Positions 26,402 to 35,339 of a stretch of 64,000 nucleotides of DNA are shown in pieces; the stretch's first letter is position 1, and every line of letters starts with the position of its first letter. The notes under the pieces were generated by a model. It searched no databases, was not told the DNA's origin, and was given only the letters and a program-made list of their open reading frames with translations. Position numbers and translations under genes: made by a program. This stretch comes from Halobacterium sp. CBA1132. Lineage in GTDB: Archaea > Halobacteriota > Halobacteria > Halobacteriales > Halobacteriaceae. The stretch lies in contig NZ_BCMZ01000002.1 in the NCBI RefSeq assembly GCF_001485535.1, positions 186,001 through 250,000 on the forward strand, written 5' to 3'.

Positions 26402-27322
26402 GTGCTCCGGCGTATCGAACTCGAGGTCCTCGCCACAGTCGACCGCGGCGACACGATCTCCGAACTCGCGACGAAGCTCAACCACAGCGAGAGCTACCTC
26501 TCGCGTGCCGTCGCCGACCTCGTCGAAAAGGGACTCGTCTACACGGAACGCGACGGCCGCCGAAAACGAGTCATCCCGTCGGATGCTCGCGCCGTCGAAC
26601 TCTACCGGGACCTCGTCCGCCAGCACTCCCATATCGACTTCCCCGAACTGCTGACGGGCAAGGCACTCGAAGTGCTGTACTACCTCGACCAGCCGCGAAC
26701 CGTCTCCGAAATCGCTGACCGGAGCAACAACTACCGCAACACGGTCAACCGGGTCCTCAAGCGGTTTCGCGACCGTGGTCTCGTCGGGACCGTCGACGGC
26801 CACTACGAGTTCAACGCCGATTTCGACCGCCTTCACGAGTTCGCCCGTGAACTCACACACCAGCTGCATCGCCAGCGCCTCGAAGCCGTCGCCCCGAAGG
26901 GGACGATTCTCTGGGAGGACTACGACGAATTCCTCACCCAGACCGAGACGGAGATCGACGCGGAGCCGTTCCACGAAACCGGCCTCGCTCGATTCACGGC
27001 CTTCGACCTCCAGTTCCTGCTCACCGGCCATCGCTACTACGTCTACTCCGAGGACCTCGACGCAGTCTCGCCGGCGGAGCTCTGCTGTCACACGCTGCTG
27101 ATCGACGACGGCAGCCGCTACCGCTCGTACTGTCTCCTCCTGCTCAGCCACGTCAGCGTCGACGAGGCGGACCTCCGAGAGCAGGCGGCGAAGTATGGCC
27201 TCGAAGACGATATCGACGCCTTGCTCCGCTACCTCGAGACGCACGGCGAGGTCGACGACGACCGACTCCCGGAGTGGGACGAGTTCCAAAAGCTGGCGGC
27301 TGACTACAAAATCGAATCCTGA
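26402..27322 (+). CDS. Winged-helix transcriptional regulator, 306 residues
   Basis: Putative DNA-binding regulator with two winged-helix-like parts. The first covers about residues 1-65 (TISELATKLNHSESYLSRAVADLVEKGLV, then a basic wing DGRRKR); the second about 85-140 (TVSEIADRSNNYRNTVNRVLKRFRDRGLV). The C-terminal 150 residues form an alpha/beta domain with a conserved-looking TGHRYYVYSEDL and no known motif. It starts at a GTG with a TATA box 27 bp upstream. The inverted repeat at 26278-26318 sits just before that promoter, so this protein is a candidate for the factor that binds the three repeats. Confidence 0.75.
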   Translation: MLRRIELEVLATVDRGDTISELATKLNHSESYLSRAVADLVEKGLVYTERDGRRKRVIPSDARAVELYRDLVRQHSHIDFPELLTGKALEVLYYLDQPRTVSEIADRSNNYRNTVNRVLKRFRDRGLVGTVDGHYEFNADFDRLHEFARELTHQLHRQRLEAVAPKGTILWEDYDEFLTQTETEIDAEPFHETGLARFTAFDLQFLLTGHRYYVYSEDLDAVSPAELCCHTLLIDDGSRYRSYCLLLLSHVSVDEADLREQAAKYGLEDDIDALLRYLETHGEVDDDRLPEWDEFQKLAADYKIES

Positions 27323-27354
27323 TTAAGTGCTAATTTGGGGCGAACTGTCGGGAG

Positions 27355-27768
27355 TTACGCTTCTTCCGGTCGGGGAGCGTTCTCGTATTTGACCATCTTC
27401 TCAGGCTTGTCTGAGAGGGTGTCGTAGATCTGCTGGAGCGTCTCCTCTGCGGCAAGCAGGTTGTGGTCGTCGAGGAATGCCCGTCCCTTTTCGGTGAGTC
27501 CGTAGAACTTCCAGGGGTAGCCCTGTCGGCGCTGGTCATCGTTTAGGGCGACTTCTTTGACGATGCCGGCGTCGATGAGCTTCTGGATGTGCTTGTAGAC
27601 GGTTGCGTCGCTGACGCTGGGGTTGAGCTCCTCAAGCTCGTACATCGAGGGGAGTTGCTCGGGGTGCTGGAGGATGTTGTTGATTAGCGCGAACCGCGTC
27701 TGTTGGGTGACGAAATGGACGAGTTCCCGGGATTCCATCTCTTCACCAGTCCCCAGATCGGTGCTCAT
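27355..27768 (-). CDS. Winged-helix regulator of the haloarchaeal PadR/TrmB-like group
   Basis: Small regulator of 137 residues. A winged helix spans about residues 15-85 (MYELEELNPSVSDATVYKHI is the recognition region, KFYGLTEKGRAFL the wing), followed by a C-terminal helix pair that probably dimerises. The ATG at 27768 gives the usual N-terminus; a GTG at 27819 is possible, since the TATA box (minus-strand CTTATATACG, 27836-27845) lies close to it. The second copy of the long inverted repeat (27880-27919) lies 35 bp upstream of that TATA box, a position that suits activation. Confidence 0.75.
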   Translation of the reverse strand: MSTDLGTGEEMESRELVHFVTQQTRFALINNILQHPEQLPSMYELEELNPSVSDATVYKHIQKLIDAGIVKEVALNDDQRRQGYPWKFYGLTEKGRAFLDDHNLLAAEETLQQIYDTLSDKPEKMVKYENAPRPEEA

Positions 27769-27879
27769 ACAGTACGATACACGTTCTGGCACCAAGCAGT
27801 TTACCCATGAGTAAATCACCTCACAGTAAACTATACGTATATAAGAGTATGGTCTCGAGACGTTATTGATTACTCAGGT

Positions 27880-27919
27880 TTAACCAACTTCTCGAGCAAA
27901 AATGCAGGATGTTGGTTAA
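27880..27919. repeat. Long inverted repeat, copy 2 of 3 (TTAACCAAC family)
   Basis: TTAACCAAC (27880-27888) and GTTGGTTAA (27911-27919), exact 9-bp arms with 22 bp between. It lies upstream of the small winged-helix gene and downstream of the nosY stop. The spacer sequence is unlike that of the other copies; only the arms and their spacing are conserved, as expected for an operator. Confidence 0.75.
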
Positions 27920-27998
27920 GATATTATGGGGTTGAAAGCCAGGCCGAGAACGAAGGCGTTCAATCATGGCGGTCTCGGAAAACCCGAGAGGAGGCTCC

Positions 27999-28826
27999 TC
28001 AGGTTGTTTCCGTCCATGTTGCGACTGTTGCAATACCGATGCTCATTCCAAGCCAGCTGAGAAGGCTGACGGCGCTTGTAAGTGGAGAAGCGGTGGCAAC
28101 AGATGGGCTAACCGCCAGCGCAGGTTGAATTGCCATCTCCAGGACGAGGCCACGGAACGCACTTGCCGGGCTGAGGCCCGTAAAAACGGCAATTGATCCG
28201 GCGTCGATGATGTTCGTCGACACGAGTGTGACTACGACGAGGTCGAGCGCAATTGCGAGGGCGAGCAGCATGCCAACACTGGCGGCGATCGCTTCTCGAT
28301 TCGTTCGTGTTGCTGCAGACACGGTAAGCGCAATACCGGAAGCAACGAGAGTGTAGACTGCAGCAAACATCATGAATCGAAGGTATACAACCGGTGTGTC
28401 GCCTGCTTGGTGCGTCGCGAAGAATTCGACGGCTGGGGTTGCCCCCAGACTAGCAACAACGCCAGCGACACCGAGTGTCGTGAGCACGACGACGAGTAAG
28501 ACTGCGGTCCGTCCGATGAAGACGCCTGCCACGTATTCCAGTCGTGAGACGTCGTACGTTCGGATAACATCTAACTCCCCGCGTTCATCATCACCACGAA
28601 TAGACCGATAGACGTACGCAAACGCAAGCGTCGGGATCAAGACCTCCACCGGCAGTAGCAAGTCATAGGTTAGCGATACATATCCGCCGGGAGACCCCAT
28701 CGAAACCCCACTAAGTCCCACAATAACACCGAAAAAGCCGATGCCGACAGCGATGACTACCCGGTTGCGGAGGAGCGTCCAGAGTTCCCGCTCAATAATG
28801 GCGAACACGCAATCACGTCGCTGCAT
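27999..28826 (-). CDS. nosY: NosY-like ABC permease (copper-maturation transporter), set 1
   Basis: Integral membrane protein of 275 residues with six hydrophobic segments and the ABC-2 layout of NosY. A cytoplasmic stretch YRSIRGDDERGELDVIRTYDVSR after the second helix is typical. In nitrous oxide reductase systems NosFY drive NosD-dependent sulfur or copper delivery. It is last in a minus-strand operon after nosL, nosD and nosF, and its ATG overlaps the nosF stop by one base (TGATG). The substrate here is unproved because no nosZ is present in the window. Confidence 0.87.
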   Translation of the reverse strand: MQRRDCVFAIIERELWTLLRNRVVIAVGIGFFGVIVGLSGVSMGSPGGYVSLTYDLLLPVEVLIPTLAFAYVYRSIRGDDERGELDVIRTYDVSRLEYVAGVFIGRTAVLLVVVLTTLGVAGVVASLGATPAVEFFATHQAGDTPVVYLRFMMFAAVYTLVASGIALTVSAATRTNREAIAASVGMLLALAIALDLVVVTLVSTNIIDAGSIAVFTGLSPASAFRGLVLEMAIQPALAVSPSVATASPLTSAVSLLSWLGMSIGIATVATWTETT

Positions 28827-29584
28827 CAGCGCTCACCTCCGTTCGCACCCGGACGAGTAACACCACTAGTTTTCCTGCGAAACACCGCCGCAAACGCCTC
28901 ACGTAGCGTCTCTGTATCAGTCGCCTCCAGAATGCTCTCGGGATCACCATCGAGAACGAACTCGCCGTCTGAGAGGAACAGCGCGCGGTCAGCGCGCGCT
29001 TCAATAGCTGCGAGGTCGTGGCTCGCCGTGATAACGAGTCGCCCATCACTGGCGATGCTTTCGATCACGTCGAAGATATGGTCGGCGACATCTGGATCAA
29101 GACCGCTGGTCGGCTCGTCGAGAATGACGATAGGCGGGTCACCGATGAGCGCTTGCGCGATGCCCAGGAGGCGAGTCATACCTCCCGACAGTTCATCTAC
29201 ACCACGGGTAGCGGCGTCATCGAGACCGACTTCAACGAGCAGGCTGTCAGGGTTAGCACTTTCCTCCACGAGATCCGTGTAGAAGCCCAGCGTCTCACGG
29301 GCGGTGAACCCCGACCGAAAGCCGGGTGTTTGGGGCAGATATGCGACAGTTCGGCCCGATGCTGTTGGCCGCGTGACTGTCCCGGTGTCGAGTGACCGCA
29401 AGCCTGCGAACAATTCGAGGAGCGTCGTCTTCCCGGATCCGTTCGGTCCGACGAGTGCTGTGAACTCGCCTGACTGGAGTTCGACGGATGCCTCTTGGAG
29501 GACGGTTACGTCTCCGAACGCGTACGATGCGTCCGTGAACGCAAGTGGTGGCTCGTCCGTGGCGCGGGCGTTTTGTTCGGTCAT
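28826..29584 (-). CDS. nosF: NosF-like ABC ATPase, set 1
   Basis: ATPase of 252 residues with Walker A GPNGSGKTT, Q-loop LPQTP, signature LSGGM, Walker B IVILDEPTSGLD and H-loop ASHD. Family resemblance and context give NosF. Stop and start overlaps link it to both neighbours: 4 bp with nosD (ATGA) and one base with nosY. It would energise NosY at the inner face of the membrane. Confidence 0.9.
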   Translation of the reverse strand: MTEQNARATDEPPLAFTDASYAFGDVTVLQEASVELQSGEFTALVGPNGSGKTTLLELFAGLRSLDTGTVTRPTASGRTVAYLPQTPGFRSGFTARETLGFYTDLVEESANPDSLLVEVGLDDAATRGVDELSGGMTRLLGIAQALIGDPPIVILDEPTSGLDPDVADHIFDVIESIASDGRLVITASHDLAAIEARADRALFLSDGEFVLDGDPESILEATDTETLREAFAAVFRRKTSGVTRPGANGGER

Positions 29585-31503
29585 GTTGCCACCCCCGTCA
29601 CGTTATTCGACGCTTGCGTAGTGTTCAGTGTCTTGGGCTGTACCGGCGTGACTCGTGGCGCTGTATCGACGATGCCAGCTGAACGCAGCCCCGGAACGGT
29701 GTCCTGAACGCTCCGGACCAGTGTAATTGCAGGCGACTGTGCAAGCGTCCATGCGCCTGGCGCGTCGTGGAGGTGTTCGTCGATAGGGCTATTCGGGCGG
29801 AATGACCGCTCGTAGTAGCCGTCAGCGTCTCCGTCTACCCCCGGCATCGGCCCCCAGTAGTTCCCTTCGCCATCGACGGTCCACACGCGAAGTGGACCAA
29901 GGCCAGCTGTCGCTGCCTGCTCGTTGCCGACGATGTCGTTCGCGGTGACAAGATTCGTCGGAAGTCCCGGGCCGCTGCGAATCCCAACGGTGTTGTCGGT
30001 AATCGTGTTGCGCTCAACGAGTGACTGGAAGCCGAGAACATCGATACCACGGACGTTGTCAGTCAGCACGTTGCCGGCGTAGTAGGAATTCGACCCGGCA
30101 GTTGAGAGTCCAACCTGTGACGCGCGGACGTCGTTATCGACGACGATGTTGCCTGTCGGTCGTGTCATGATGATGATTCCAATTCGTGTGTCACGGACGG
30201 TGTTGTTGCGAACAAGCGAGTGGGAAGTGTACATTTCGTGGACGCCAAAGCGGCTGTCCCGGAATGTGTTGTTTCGGACCACGATCCCGTCAGCGCGATG
30301 CGTGTACACGCCGTCGCGGCCGCCTGCAAACTGGCTGTCCTCGACGACCAGCGGACCGTACATCGCAACTAACCCCATGAACCCCTCGTCGTCGCCCTCT
30401 GTCACGTTCAGTTCGACATCACGAACGACGGAGTTGCTACTATTGAGGGAGATGATACCCGACGACGGCGTCTCGATATGAACCCCTGTAAGTACTGACG
30501 CGGAGGCATTAACCAACCGTACGGCAGCATCTCCGCGACCATACGCAAGTTCGATATTCTCAGACCAGCCGGCTTGTTCGAGCCGGGACGCATTCAACAT
30601 ACTTCGCCTGCTCCCGACGTCGCCGACGCCGTCAATACTGAGGTTCGCCAGCGCAACCCGGGGTGAGGTGACGTGAACGACAGTCCCGTTCTCGTCACCG
30701 CGAATTCGAGTGTCTGGGCCTGCCCCCAGAATCGTCAGTGACTTGTTCACCGTAAGTCCGTCTGTCCGGTACGTTCCTGATGGCACTCGAACAGTCGTGT
30801 TCGGTGGTGCAGCGTCAATCGCGGCAGCTAGCGACGATACATCTTCGCCGACGACAACAGACGTCGGTCTGTCGGTGAGATTGCGGGCAGTGGCGACGGT
30901 TGCGTCTGCCCATGCGGACCGATTATCCATGGCCGCCTGGAAGTTGCCTCGGGTGAGCGATTGCTCAGGAGTCATGGTCTCGTCTACGTCTGCCCACGGA
31001 ACGACATCGCCGCCGTACTCGGTGGCGAACTTGTCCGCAGCGTCGCGGTCGGCAAACGGCACGGCGACCGGCCCGTTGGTGAGCCGAGCGCGGCTATCGA
31101 CGACGACAAACGTGTTTTCGGCATCGACGAGGCCGACATGACGGGATGCCGTTAGGTAGCCGTCTTCGGTGAGGGAGACGTTCGTGCCTGCATAATCTGA
31201 GACGAAGATTTCAACTGGCTGCCCGAACTGTCGTTGATGGCCCGATCGATTCTGCTCGACGAGGAATGATTCGATGGTGTTGAAGCCGACGACGTACTCG
31301 TAGCTTGAATAGTATACTTGGACGCGGGGAATCGACAGGTCGCGTTGCTCGACCTCCCGAATGGTTTCGTCGGTCAGTCCGAGGTCGAACGTGTTCCCGG
31401 ACTGGGCGGGCTCAACGGTGTCGTCGCCTATCGGAACAATAAGCGAGTAACTCAGCAGGACGAGAACGACAACGAGTACGGCCGGTAGGCTACGTCCGAG
31501 CAT
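29581..31503 (-). CDS. nosD: NosD-like beta-helix protein with N-terminal NosL-like module, set 1
   Basis: Exported protein of 640 residues, anchored by an N-terminal hydrophobic segment (residues 6-24). Residues about 55-175 resemble the core of NosL: VEIFVSDYAG, a strand pair and VPFADRDAADKFATEYGG, matching FYVTDYS and GFSDRTDAEAFREKYGG of the neighbouring NosL, but the copper-binding CxxCGM is absent. Residues about 225-600 are a right-handed parallel beta-helix of the NosD/CASH type with repeated VxNNT-like turns (NNTFRDSRFG, NNTVRDTRIG, NDVRASQVG). NosD works outside the membrane in cofactor assembly of N2O reductase. It sits one base after nosL and overlaps nosF. Confidence 0.88.
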   Translation of the reverse strand: MLGRSLPAVLVVVLVLLSYSLIVPIGDDTVEPAQSGNTFDLGLTDETIREVEQRDLSIPRVQVYYSSYEYVVGFNTIESFLVEQNRSGHQRQFGQPVEIFVSDYAGTNVSLTEDGYLTASRHVGLVDAENTFVVVDSRARLTNGPVAVPFADRDAADKFATEYGGDVVPWADVDETMTPEQSLTRGNFQAAMDNRSAWADATVATARNLTDRPTSVVVGEDVSSLAAAIDAAPPNTTVRVPSGTYRTDGLTVNKSLTILGAGPDTRIRGDENGTVVHVTSPRVALANLSIDGVGDVGSRRSMLNASRLEQAGWSENIELAYGRGDAAVRLVNASASVLTGVHIETPSSGIISLNSSNSVVRDVELNVTEGDDEGFMGLVAMYGPLVVEDSQFAGGRDGVYTHRADGIVVRNNTFRDSRFGVHEMYTSHSLVRNNTVRDTRIGIIIMTRPTGNIVVDNDVRASQVGLSTAGSNSYYAGNVLTDNVRGIDVLGFQSLVERNTITDNTVGIRSGPGLPTNLVTANDIVGNEQAATAGLGPLRVWTVDGEGNYWGPMPGVDGDADGYYERSFRPNSPIDEHLHDAPGAWTLAQSPAITLVRSVQDTVPGLRSAGIVDTAPRVTPVQPKTLNTTQASNNVTGVAT

Positions 31504-31504
31504 A

Positions 31505-32143
31505 CTACATCCCGAGCGACGAGATGAGACTCGGCGTCACGTCGTCGAAGGTGGCAAGGTCGCCGCCGTACTTCTCCCGGAACGCCTCGGCATCTGTTCG
31601 GTCGGAGAATCCGATCAGATCTTCTCCCATCGCACCGACGACTGACGAGCCTACAACGTACGTGATATCAGTTGCATCAGCGAACGCTTCTTTCTCGTAG
31701 TGTGTGGAGAGTAGTTGTTGGCCGCCATCAGTTTGGATGTCGTAATCGACGGCCGAGTAGTCCGTGACGTAGAAGGCCTCACGCGTCCAGTTGTCGTGCT
31801 GGAAGTCGAACTGGAACGCTTCCCATGTGCTGTCGAAGCGGGCAGGGTTGTCATGGTCGTTCGGCTGTGCGTCAGCGTAGAAAATCTCAGCAGTCGGCCC
31901 GGGTTGCTGTGTGATCGTCATTCCGCAGACGTCACACGTGGCGGTAGTGGGAATTGTAATTGGGGCCGGCGCATCGTTGTTTCTGCCACTATTGAGGCAG
32001 CCGGCGAGACCAGCAGTTACTGCCGTGGTTGCTCCAACAACGAATTGCCGTCGTGTGATTGGTGTCCGGCCGTCTTCCGGGGTGGTTTGCTGTGGGTGGG
32101 ATTCGTGGTTTGGACAGCGCTCGTTGGGTGAGTGTGGAGACAT
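31505..32143 (-). CDS. nosL: NosL copper-binding lipoprotein
   Basis: Copper(I) chaperone of the Nos system, 212 residues, exported by Tat and lipid-anchored: RR at 31-32, lipobox LAGC with Cys49. The copper site CDVCGM starts at residue 70. The C-terminal half holds REAFYVTDYS and the family signature GFSDRTDAEAFREKYGG. The ATG at 32143 was chosen because it places the twin arginine near the start; the longer frame to 32221 adds leader sequence. It is followed immediately by nosD. Confidence 0.9.
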   Translation of the reverse strand: MSPHSPNERCPNHESHPQQTTPEDGRTPITRRQFVVGATTAVTAGLAGCLNSGRNNDAPAPITIPTTATCDVCGMTITQQPGPTAEIFYADAQPNDHDNPARFDSTWEAFQFDFQHDNWTREAFYVTDYSAVDYDIQTDGGQQLLSTHYEKEAFADATDITYVVGSSVVGAMGEDLIGFSDRTDAEAFREKYGGDLATFDDVTPSLISSLGM

Positions 32144-32256
32144 AGATGGACTGGCGTAGTTTCGTGGGGCCGGCTTCCATCTGAATATGCCCCTTACTAT
32201 AATATAGTGGCACTGGTACAATACTCGAATCGGTTCGAGGAATGAACCACAAACAA

Positions 32257-32562
32257 CTACGAGGCGTCACGAGGCGACTGGTAAACCAGATACAGAAGTG
32301 TCGCCGCAGTCAAGAGGTCTATCGAGTGCGCAATCAAGTGGTGGAAGACCATCGGCACGAACCCGAGCAGCGTCCCCATGCCGACAATCGTCCGTCCGAC
32401 GAGTAAAGCAAGGACCGCCGCAACGAGCAGATACCGGCGAGATCGACGCTGAAAGTACGCATTCAACCCAATCCCGAACAAAATGACTGTACCGATCGTC
32501 GCAAGCGCCAACACCACTACGAGCACCGGCCAGTAGTGATTTGGAATCCAATGAGACATCAA
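32257..32562 (-). CDS. Small membrane protein of the nos operon
   Basis: Hydrophobic protein of 101 residues with three membrane segments (about 10-33, 43-63 and 70-92) separated by a basic loop QRRSRR. Basic and charged residues suggest the loop is cytoplasmic. Similar small membrane proteins accompany NosL and HTH genes in haloarchaea, but I do not know a function. It begins 6 bp after the upstream regulator stop, so it is in the same transcript. Confidence 0.7.
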   Translation of the reverse strand: MMSHWIPNHYWPVLVVVLALATIGTVILFGIGLNAYFQRRSRRYLLVAAVLALLVGRTIVGMGTLLGFVPMVFHHLIAHSIDLLTAATLLYLVYQSPRDAS

Positions 32563-32568
32563 GCAAAC

Positions 32569-33081
32569 TCACCCGTCGAGGAGGTTATCGACCAAGCGGG
32601 TAAACCGATCAACCATCCGTTCGCCCAACGTCGGATCGGCCTCACGGAGTAACTCGACCGTTCGATCAGCATTCCGGACGGTAAGGGTCACTCGGTTCGA
32701 GATATCTCGCTGTTTCTTGACCAAGCCTTGTTCGACGAGGCGATCCAAATGCCACTCCAAGGTACTGCGCGCAATATCAAGCTCCTCCGCAACGGCTGCT
32801 GGCGGCGTATCCCCTTCAGTCAAGAGATAGGCAACGATCTCTCCAGCTGTTTCCCGGCGAAGCAGCGCCAGTGCCGTCCGCTCCCATTGATTGTATTCGG
32901 GCGGAAAATAGTGGGTCTTCCCGTAGATCGATTCTGCGATAACATCCTCGCTGGACTGCAGTTGCTTGATGTGATACTGGAGTTGGCCCGGAGCAAGCTC
33001 GAGGCGTCGAACAAGCTCGTTAAAATGGAGGCCGGGATGTGCTTCGATCGACTTTGTAATTGTGACACGAGTGTTAGACAT
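32569..33081 (-). CDS. ArsR/MarR-like regulator with two winged helices, first gene of nos operon
   Basis: Regulator of 170 residues made of two winged-helix domains: residues about 5-65 (HFNELVRRLELAPGQLQYHIKQL) and about 80-140 (PAAVAEELDIARSTLEWHLDRL). The arrangement is common in haloarchaeal one-component regulators; the effector might be copper or redox state given its neighbours. There is no cysteine in the protein, which argues against direct thiolate metal sensing. The ATG at 33081 starts MSNTRVTI; the in-frame extension to 33111 is leader sequence. Confidence 0.78.
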   Translation of the reverse strand: MSNTRVTITKSIEAHPGLHFNELVRRLELAPGQLQYHIKQLQSSEDVIAESIYGKTHYFPPEYNQWERTALALLRRETAGEIVAYLLTEGDTPPAAVAEELDIARSTLEWHLDRLVEQGLVKKQRDISNRVTLTVRNADRTVELLREADPTLGERMVDRFTRLVDNLLDG

Positions 33082-33312
33082 GTGGGATACTACCGTGCTT
33101 GGCCCCGCCAACGGCTGAGAACGGCCATCTGAACGCGGGCACCTCGGGATACGATAATCTAGACTGCTACAGAGACTAAACGACTTTTGGTGTATTTCTC
33201 GAAGAATATGTTAGATAATTCACTCGAATAGCGCGTCGGACGTACTGGACGCGGAAAAAGCATCGACATCAGCAAGGTCTGTAGGGCCACATATCAGTCT
33301 GGTCGGACCAGA

Positions 33313-35262
33313 TTAAAATGTGTAGTCCCACTCGTCTTCATCGTCGAACTGGCCCGGCGAATTCTGGGTGTCTTCAAGCCGCGCCAATACAGCTGGACGG
33401 ACCGGATTTTCTCGTGGCGCTTCATCCACGATGCCCCCAAACCGAATCCCCGGCATCGTCTGCTGTAATTGCCGTATCAATTTGAGTGCCGGTGCTCGTG
33501 CCAACGTCGGTGCCCCAGCTCCACCGTCTGCGACCATCCCGACCGGTCCTGTCGCACGGAACGACCGTGAGAGTGAGCCGTCACCGTCGGTGTCGATACC
33601 GGGTGCGCCCCGCCAGTAGTTCCCCTTCCAGACGTGTAACACGTTGAACCGTGCGGTCTCGGCGTACCGCCGGTTATACGCGATGTCGTTGTCGGTGACG
33701 CGGTTCGTCGGAAATAGCGACATCGCTCGAATGCCGACCCGATTGAACGCCGCGACGTTCTCCTCATACACTGAATATTGGCCTTGCACGACGACGCCGT
33801 GCTGGTTATGCGTCACAACATTCTCCGCGACGTAGCTCGACCGCCCGAACACAAGAACGCCGTTCTTGCTGTTCGTGACGATATTCCCTGTCACAACGTT
33901 TCGGTTCGATCGGTCGTGGATGTAGACGCCGACGTACGTGTCCTCGATATCGTTGTTAGCGGCGAACGCGCCCTGCGCGAACACGCTGAACACGCCGATC
34001 ATCATCCCCTCCATCGAGGAATCTCGAACAGTGAACGACTGCGTGTCGTGGGCGAAGACTCCGACTTTCCCACCGTAAAACGTCGAGTTCTGGACCAGTG
34101 CGGGCGCGCCGAGAATCGAGACCCCGAGGAATCCATCCTCCCAGTCTCGCGTTCCCCGAACCGTGAGGTTTGAAACGGTGAGATTCGGGCTATTCCGCGC
34201 GATAACTCCATTTGCGCGCGTTCGTATTCGAACGTCAGAGACCAGCGATCGGGTGGACTCCTCGAAGACGATACCCGCGTCACCGTAGCCATGCGTCGTC
34301 CAGTAGCGTTCCCGGAACGACTCATTCCTGACCGGAACACCCGTAATGTTCGCTCGGTCGCGGGTCCGCACTGTGCCGATGCCGGACATCGAAACATCCG
34401 TAATCGCAACGCGTGATGCGTTCACGTAGACGACACTACGGTTTTCGTCCCCGATGATGCGCGTTTGGTTGACCCCATCGCCACGAATCGTCAGGGGTTT
34501 GTCCACCGTGACATCGGAGACAGAATGATTCCCGGCTGCCAGTTGGATGGTCGTGTTGGGCGCGGCACGCCGGATCGCTGCGGTCAGCGACTCGTTTGGT
34601 TCTACCGTAGTCGGAACCGGTCGTTCGAGTAGCGACCGCGCACGGGCGGCCGTTCTGTTCGCACGCTCGCTCCGTGCTTCACTCGTGCGCACCCATTCCG
34701 CTGAACTACGGCCCGCACCGCCGACATCCAACTGTCGGACGGCGTCCCACTGCTCGATCCGACCACCGTACTGTTGAACGAACGCCGTCGCATCACTCCG
34801 CTTCGAGAACGGCACCAGCGCCTGCTCCCGCGTCGGGATGCTGGCCGTACTGTTGACGACGAAGTACGCTGTACTGGCTGGGATCCACTCAGTATCTGCG
34901 TCCATCGGTGTTCTGAGCAACCCATCCTCTCCGACGTAGACGCCAGTGCCGGAGAAATCCGAGACGTACACAGCCATCGGCCGCCCGAATTCTCGCTCCG
35001 TGCTCTCCTGCAGTCCTGCGACCATCGACGTGATGCCGTAGTATCCGATGGTGAATTTGAACTGGGAGAACGAGACTTGTCCAGTCGGCAACGCGATCGT
35101 CGATTCGTAGGCACTAACGACGACGCTTTCTGGAACACCCGTTGACTTCGTATCTGACATCGGGACCGCAGCCGCCTGCTGGCTCCCACCGCCCACGGCG
35201 AATGGCCCGACGACTGCCGCGAGCACGAGGAGGCCTGCAGCAGCCACGTGCCAGAATTCCAT
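33313..35262 (-). CDS. nosD: NosD-like beta-helix protein with N-terminal NosL-like module, set 2
   Basis: Second NosD homologue, 649 residues, with an N-terminal export segment (about 6-24). A NosL-like stretch runs to about residue 185 (AVYVSDFSG, VPFSKRSDATAFVQQYGG) without the CxxCGM copper motif. The beta-helix region follows from about 220, with turns such as NNDIEDTYVG and NRVTDNDIAYN. It is divergent from nosF2-nosY2, which lie 77 bp away, so the three genes likely serve together. It differs widely from set 1, so this is an old paralogue rather than a recent duplicate. The ATG at 35262 fits the export signal; an upstream frame to 35418 runs into the nosF2 start region. Confidence 0.87.
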   Translation of the reverse strand: MEFWHVAAAGLLVLAAVVGPFAVGGGSQQAAAVPMSDTKSTGVPESVVVSAYESTIALPTGQVSFSQFKFTIGYYGITSMVAGLQESTEREFGRPMAVYVSDFSGTGVYVGEDGLLRTPMDADTEWIPASTAYFVVNSTASIPTREQALVPFSKRSDATAFVQQYGGRIEQWDAVRQLDVGGAGRSSAEWVRTSEARSERANRTAARARSLLERPVPTTVEPNESLTAAIRRAAPNTTIQLAAGNHSVSDVTVDKPLTIRGDGVNQTRIIGDENRSVVYVNASRVAITDVSMSGIGTVRTRDRANITGVPVRNESFRERYWTTHGYGDAGIVFEESTRSLVSDVRIRTRANGVIARNSPNLTVSNLTVRGTRDWEDGFLGVSILGAPALVQNSTFYGGKVGVFAHDTQSFTVRDSSMEGMMIGVFSVFAQGAFAANNDIEDTYVGVYIHDRSNRNVVTGNIVTNSKNGVLVFGRSSYVAENVVTHNQHGVVVQGQYSVYEENVAAFNRVGIRAMSLFPTNRVTDNDIAYNRRYAETARFNVLHVWKGNYWRGAPGIDTDGDGSLSRSFRATGPVGMVADGGAGAPTLARAPALKLIRQLQQTMPGIRFGGIVDEAPRENPVRPAVLARLEDTQNSPGQFDDEDEWDYTF

Positions 35263-35339
35263 AGACGGCGATACGGGGGGAGCCGCAAAGAATGATGGGG
35301 CAGTACACTTTTTCGCGTGGCACGGGAACGCTATCCGTA

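Noticed and set aside
30509-30517. TTAACCAAC inside nosD
   Set aside because: Only one arm is present, no GTTGGTTAA follows at the right spacing, and the bases are explained by coding sequence.
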